Assembly (NCBI GenBank): GCA_963715635.1 | Contig: OY970261.1 | Span: forward strand, 2,170,001-2,234,000 | Direction: 5' to 3' | DNA: 64,000 nucleotides | Source of the DNA: JAPKZH01 sp963715635 | GTDB taxonomy: Bacteria > Acidobacteriota > Aminicenantia > Aminicenantales > UBA4085 | Shown here: one piece after another, positions 62,977 through 64,000 of the stretch | Layout: each line of letters begins with the position of its first letter | How positions within the stretch are numbered: position 1 is the stretch's first letter | Made by a program: the position numbers and the translations under genes | The notes under the pieces: generated by a model | What the model was told of the DNA's origin: nothing | Database searches by the model: none | The model's input: only the letters and a program-made list of their open reading frames with translations

Positions 62977-64000
62977 TGATGAACAGGACAGAAAGCTTGC
63001 CGCGCACCCGGAATCGTCGATGTTCATTTGCCCTAGTGATCCTGATGGCGGCGACGTCGGCCTGCTCCAGCGGGCCAAAAACCGCAGGGAATAACCGTGC
63101 AGATTTGACTTATGGCAAATTCACAAACTTCCATTCGACCATCCCGGAGTACAAAGAGCTTTTCAAGCTGATCCGCGCCACGCTTGTCCATAACCAAGTG
63201 ACATTTCAAGGACCGATAGGACGCGTGGCGGGCTTTGCCGCAGGGACGGCCTATCCTCAAATCTGGTTAAGAGACGCCAACACCATCATCTCGGCTTCAC
63301 GTTTTTTCTATGGCCGCCCGTATCTTCAATCCTGGCTTATCGAGCACTTAGGCTTGCAGAAGCATGACGGCGGGCTTGAAGACTGGATTGATTCCGGCGG
63401 CCAGTCTGATAAAAACACAACGTCAACCGATCAGGAAGCAAGCGCCGTCCAGGCAGCGGAACAAATCAGCCAGGTTCTGGGGAGCGCTTGGCTGGACGAA
63501 AAAATCAACGCGGAGTCCATTCTATCCAGGCTGGAAAAGTCTATGCTTTTTGTCCTTGATCACAGGTTCGACCAGAAGCACGGGCTCATCACCGGGGCGC
63601 ACACAGCCGACTGGGGCGATGTGGATATGAATGATCCCGATCAGAGTGCGATTTACGTTAGCGAGCGGACCCACTGGACATCCGACATCTACGACCAGAG
63701 CATGTTTTTCGGGGCGGCCAGAAGCCTGGCCCGCATGTTTAAGAACCACGGCATGGAGCAACAAGCCCGGCTCTGGGAAGAAAGAGCCGGGCTTATTCAA
63801 AAGAATGCCGACCAATGGCTCTGGCAGGAGGATAAAGGATTTTACAGGATTCATCTTCACCTCGATTCGCTCCGCCATGACTTCGACGAAGATGATATGT
63901 TCGCCATGGGAGGGAATGCCGAAGCGATCATTTCCGGATTGGCTTCGGAAGAGAAATGCCGTCGAATCATCCTCAACGCTCTGTCCCGACAAGAATCCTT
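62976..64000 (+). CDS. Six-hairpin glycosidase-like lipoprotein (runs off the right edge)
   Basis: The frame opens at ATG 62976, overlapping the hypE stop, and stays open to the end of the window (341 codons seen). It starts with a basic region and lipoprotein signal (FALVILMAATSACSSG, Cys near residue 34). The body is helical with FAAGTAYPQIWLRDANTII, QKHGLITGAHTADWGDVDMN and SDIYDQSMFFGAARSLARMF, the style of (alpha/alpha)6-barrel glycosidases such as amylo-1,6-glucosidase or GH15/GH63/GH100 relatives; acidic residues in LRDANT and HTADWGD are candidate catalytic ones. Substrate unknown. The close link to hypE may be chance. Confidence 0.65.
   Translation, partial: MMNRTESLPRTRNRRCSFALVILMAATSACSSGPKTAGNNRADLTYGKFTNFHSTIPEYKELFKLIRATLVHNQVTFQGPIGRVAGFAAGTAYPQIWLRDANTIISASRFFYGRPYLQSWLIEHLGLQKHDGGLEDWIDSGGQSDKNTTSTDQEASAVQAAEQISQVLGSAWLDEKINAESILSRLEKSMLFVLDHRFDQKHGLITGAHTADWGDVDMNDPDQSAIYVSERTHWTSDIYDQSMFFGAARSLARMFKNHGMEQQARLWEERAGLIQKNADQWLWQEDKGFYRIHLHLDSLRHDFDEDDMFAMGGNAEAIISGLASEEKCRRIILNALSRQES

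Noticed and set aside
1..64000. CRISPR arrays or cas genes
   Set aside because: No array of regular repeats with unique spacers was seen. The regular repeats found are TPR or ankyrin coding repeats, the palindrome array at 18.3 kb and the iteron-like array at 27.1 kb.

Overview
The window looks like a chromosomal piece of a Gram-negative, probably anaerobic bacterium. My best guess is a Candidatus Aminicenantes/Acidobacteria-type genome. The clues are a beta-propeller protein, a TonB with a Gly-Gly-Val repeat tract beside ExbB/ExbD, a tgt-yajC-secD-secF block, an uppS-cdsA-dxr-rseP-ispG operon and hydrogenase maturation genes hypC-hypD-hypE. The lineage is an inference from gene content. No 16S gene is present.

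Layout. 1-2.6 kb: end of a beta-propeller gene, a small wHTH-like gene, and an ankyrin gene flanked by direct repeats. 2.6-5.1 kb: AT-rich accessory genes (MtlR/HEPN-like, zinc-ribbon, membrane protein, DUF6602-type nuclease-like protein, an Mrr remnant). 5.2-31.0 kb: two integrative elements in tandem, both using the anticodon region of one tRNA-Arg(CCU) gene. Element 1 (about 15.1 kb) carries a defence-like cargo: DUF6338 pair, HicA-like module, HEPN-like proteins, a DNA methyltransferase fused to an Mrr-type nuclease, and a TPR protein. Its right end holds a replication/excision module with a palindromic site array and a HTH-integrase fusion. Element 2 (about 10.7 kb) has an integrase, AlpA-like and Cro/CI-like regulators, a RepA-like helicase beside a repeat array that may be an origin, both terminase subunits, a PC4-like protein and a ClpP-like protease, but no portal, capsid or tail gene. 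It therefore resembles a phage satellite or a stripped prophage. The host tRNA is split into a 3' half at 5.2 kb and a 5' half at 31.0 kb. The intact tRNA at 20.3 kb seems assembled from element-supplied halves, and its -35 box lies inside the integrase gene of element 2.

31.1-40.2 kb: one long minus-strand cluster: SAM hydroxide adenosyltransferase (frameshifted), recD2, SH3 protein, M48 protease, CHASE2 adenylate cyclase, MBL-fold hydrolase, and an MscS channel with a cyclic-nucleotide domain (frameshifted). The last three look like a cAMP make/destroy/sense unit. 40.2-52.8 kb: membrane phosphatase-superfamily protein, lepB, YchF-like GTPase, tgt-yajC-secDF, tonB-exbB-exbD, SPL-like radical SAM enzyme and a ParB-like protein. 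52.8-64 kb: nucleoside phosphorylase-like gene, D-2-hydroxyacid dehydrogenase, the minus-strand isoprenoid/envelope operon ending in larE, hypCDE, and the start of an (alpha/alpha)6 glycosidase lipoprotein that runs off the window.

Two cross-cutting signals deserve attention. First, several host promoters place a -10 hexamer only 5-9 bases before the start codon with no Shine-Dalgarno sequence, which implies leaderless mRNAs. Second, a roughly 62-nt element able to fold as a three-way junction occurs three times, each time upstream of an accessory gene, with compensatory base changes.
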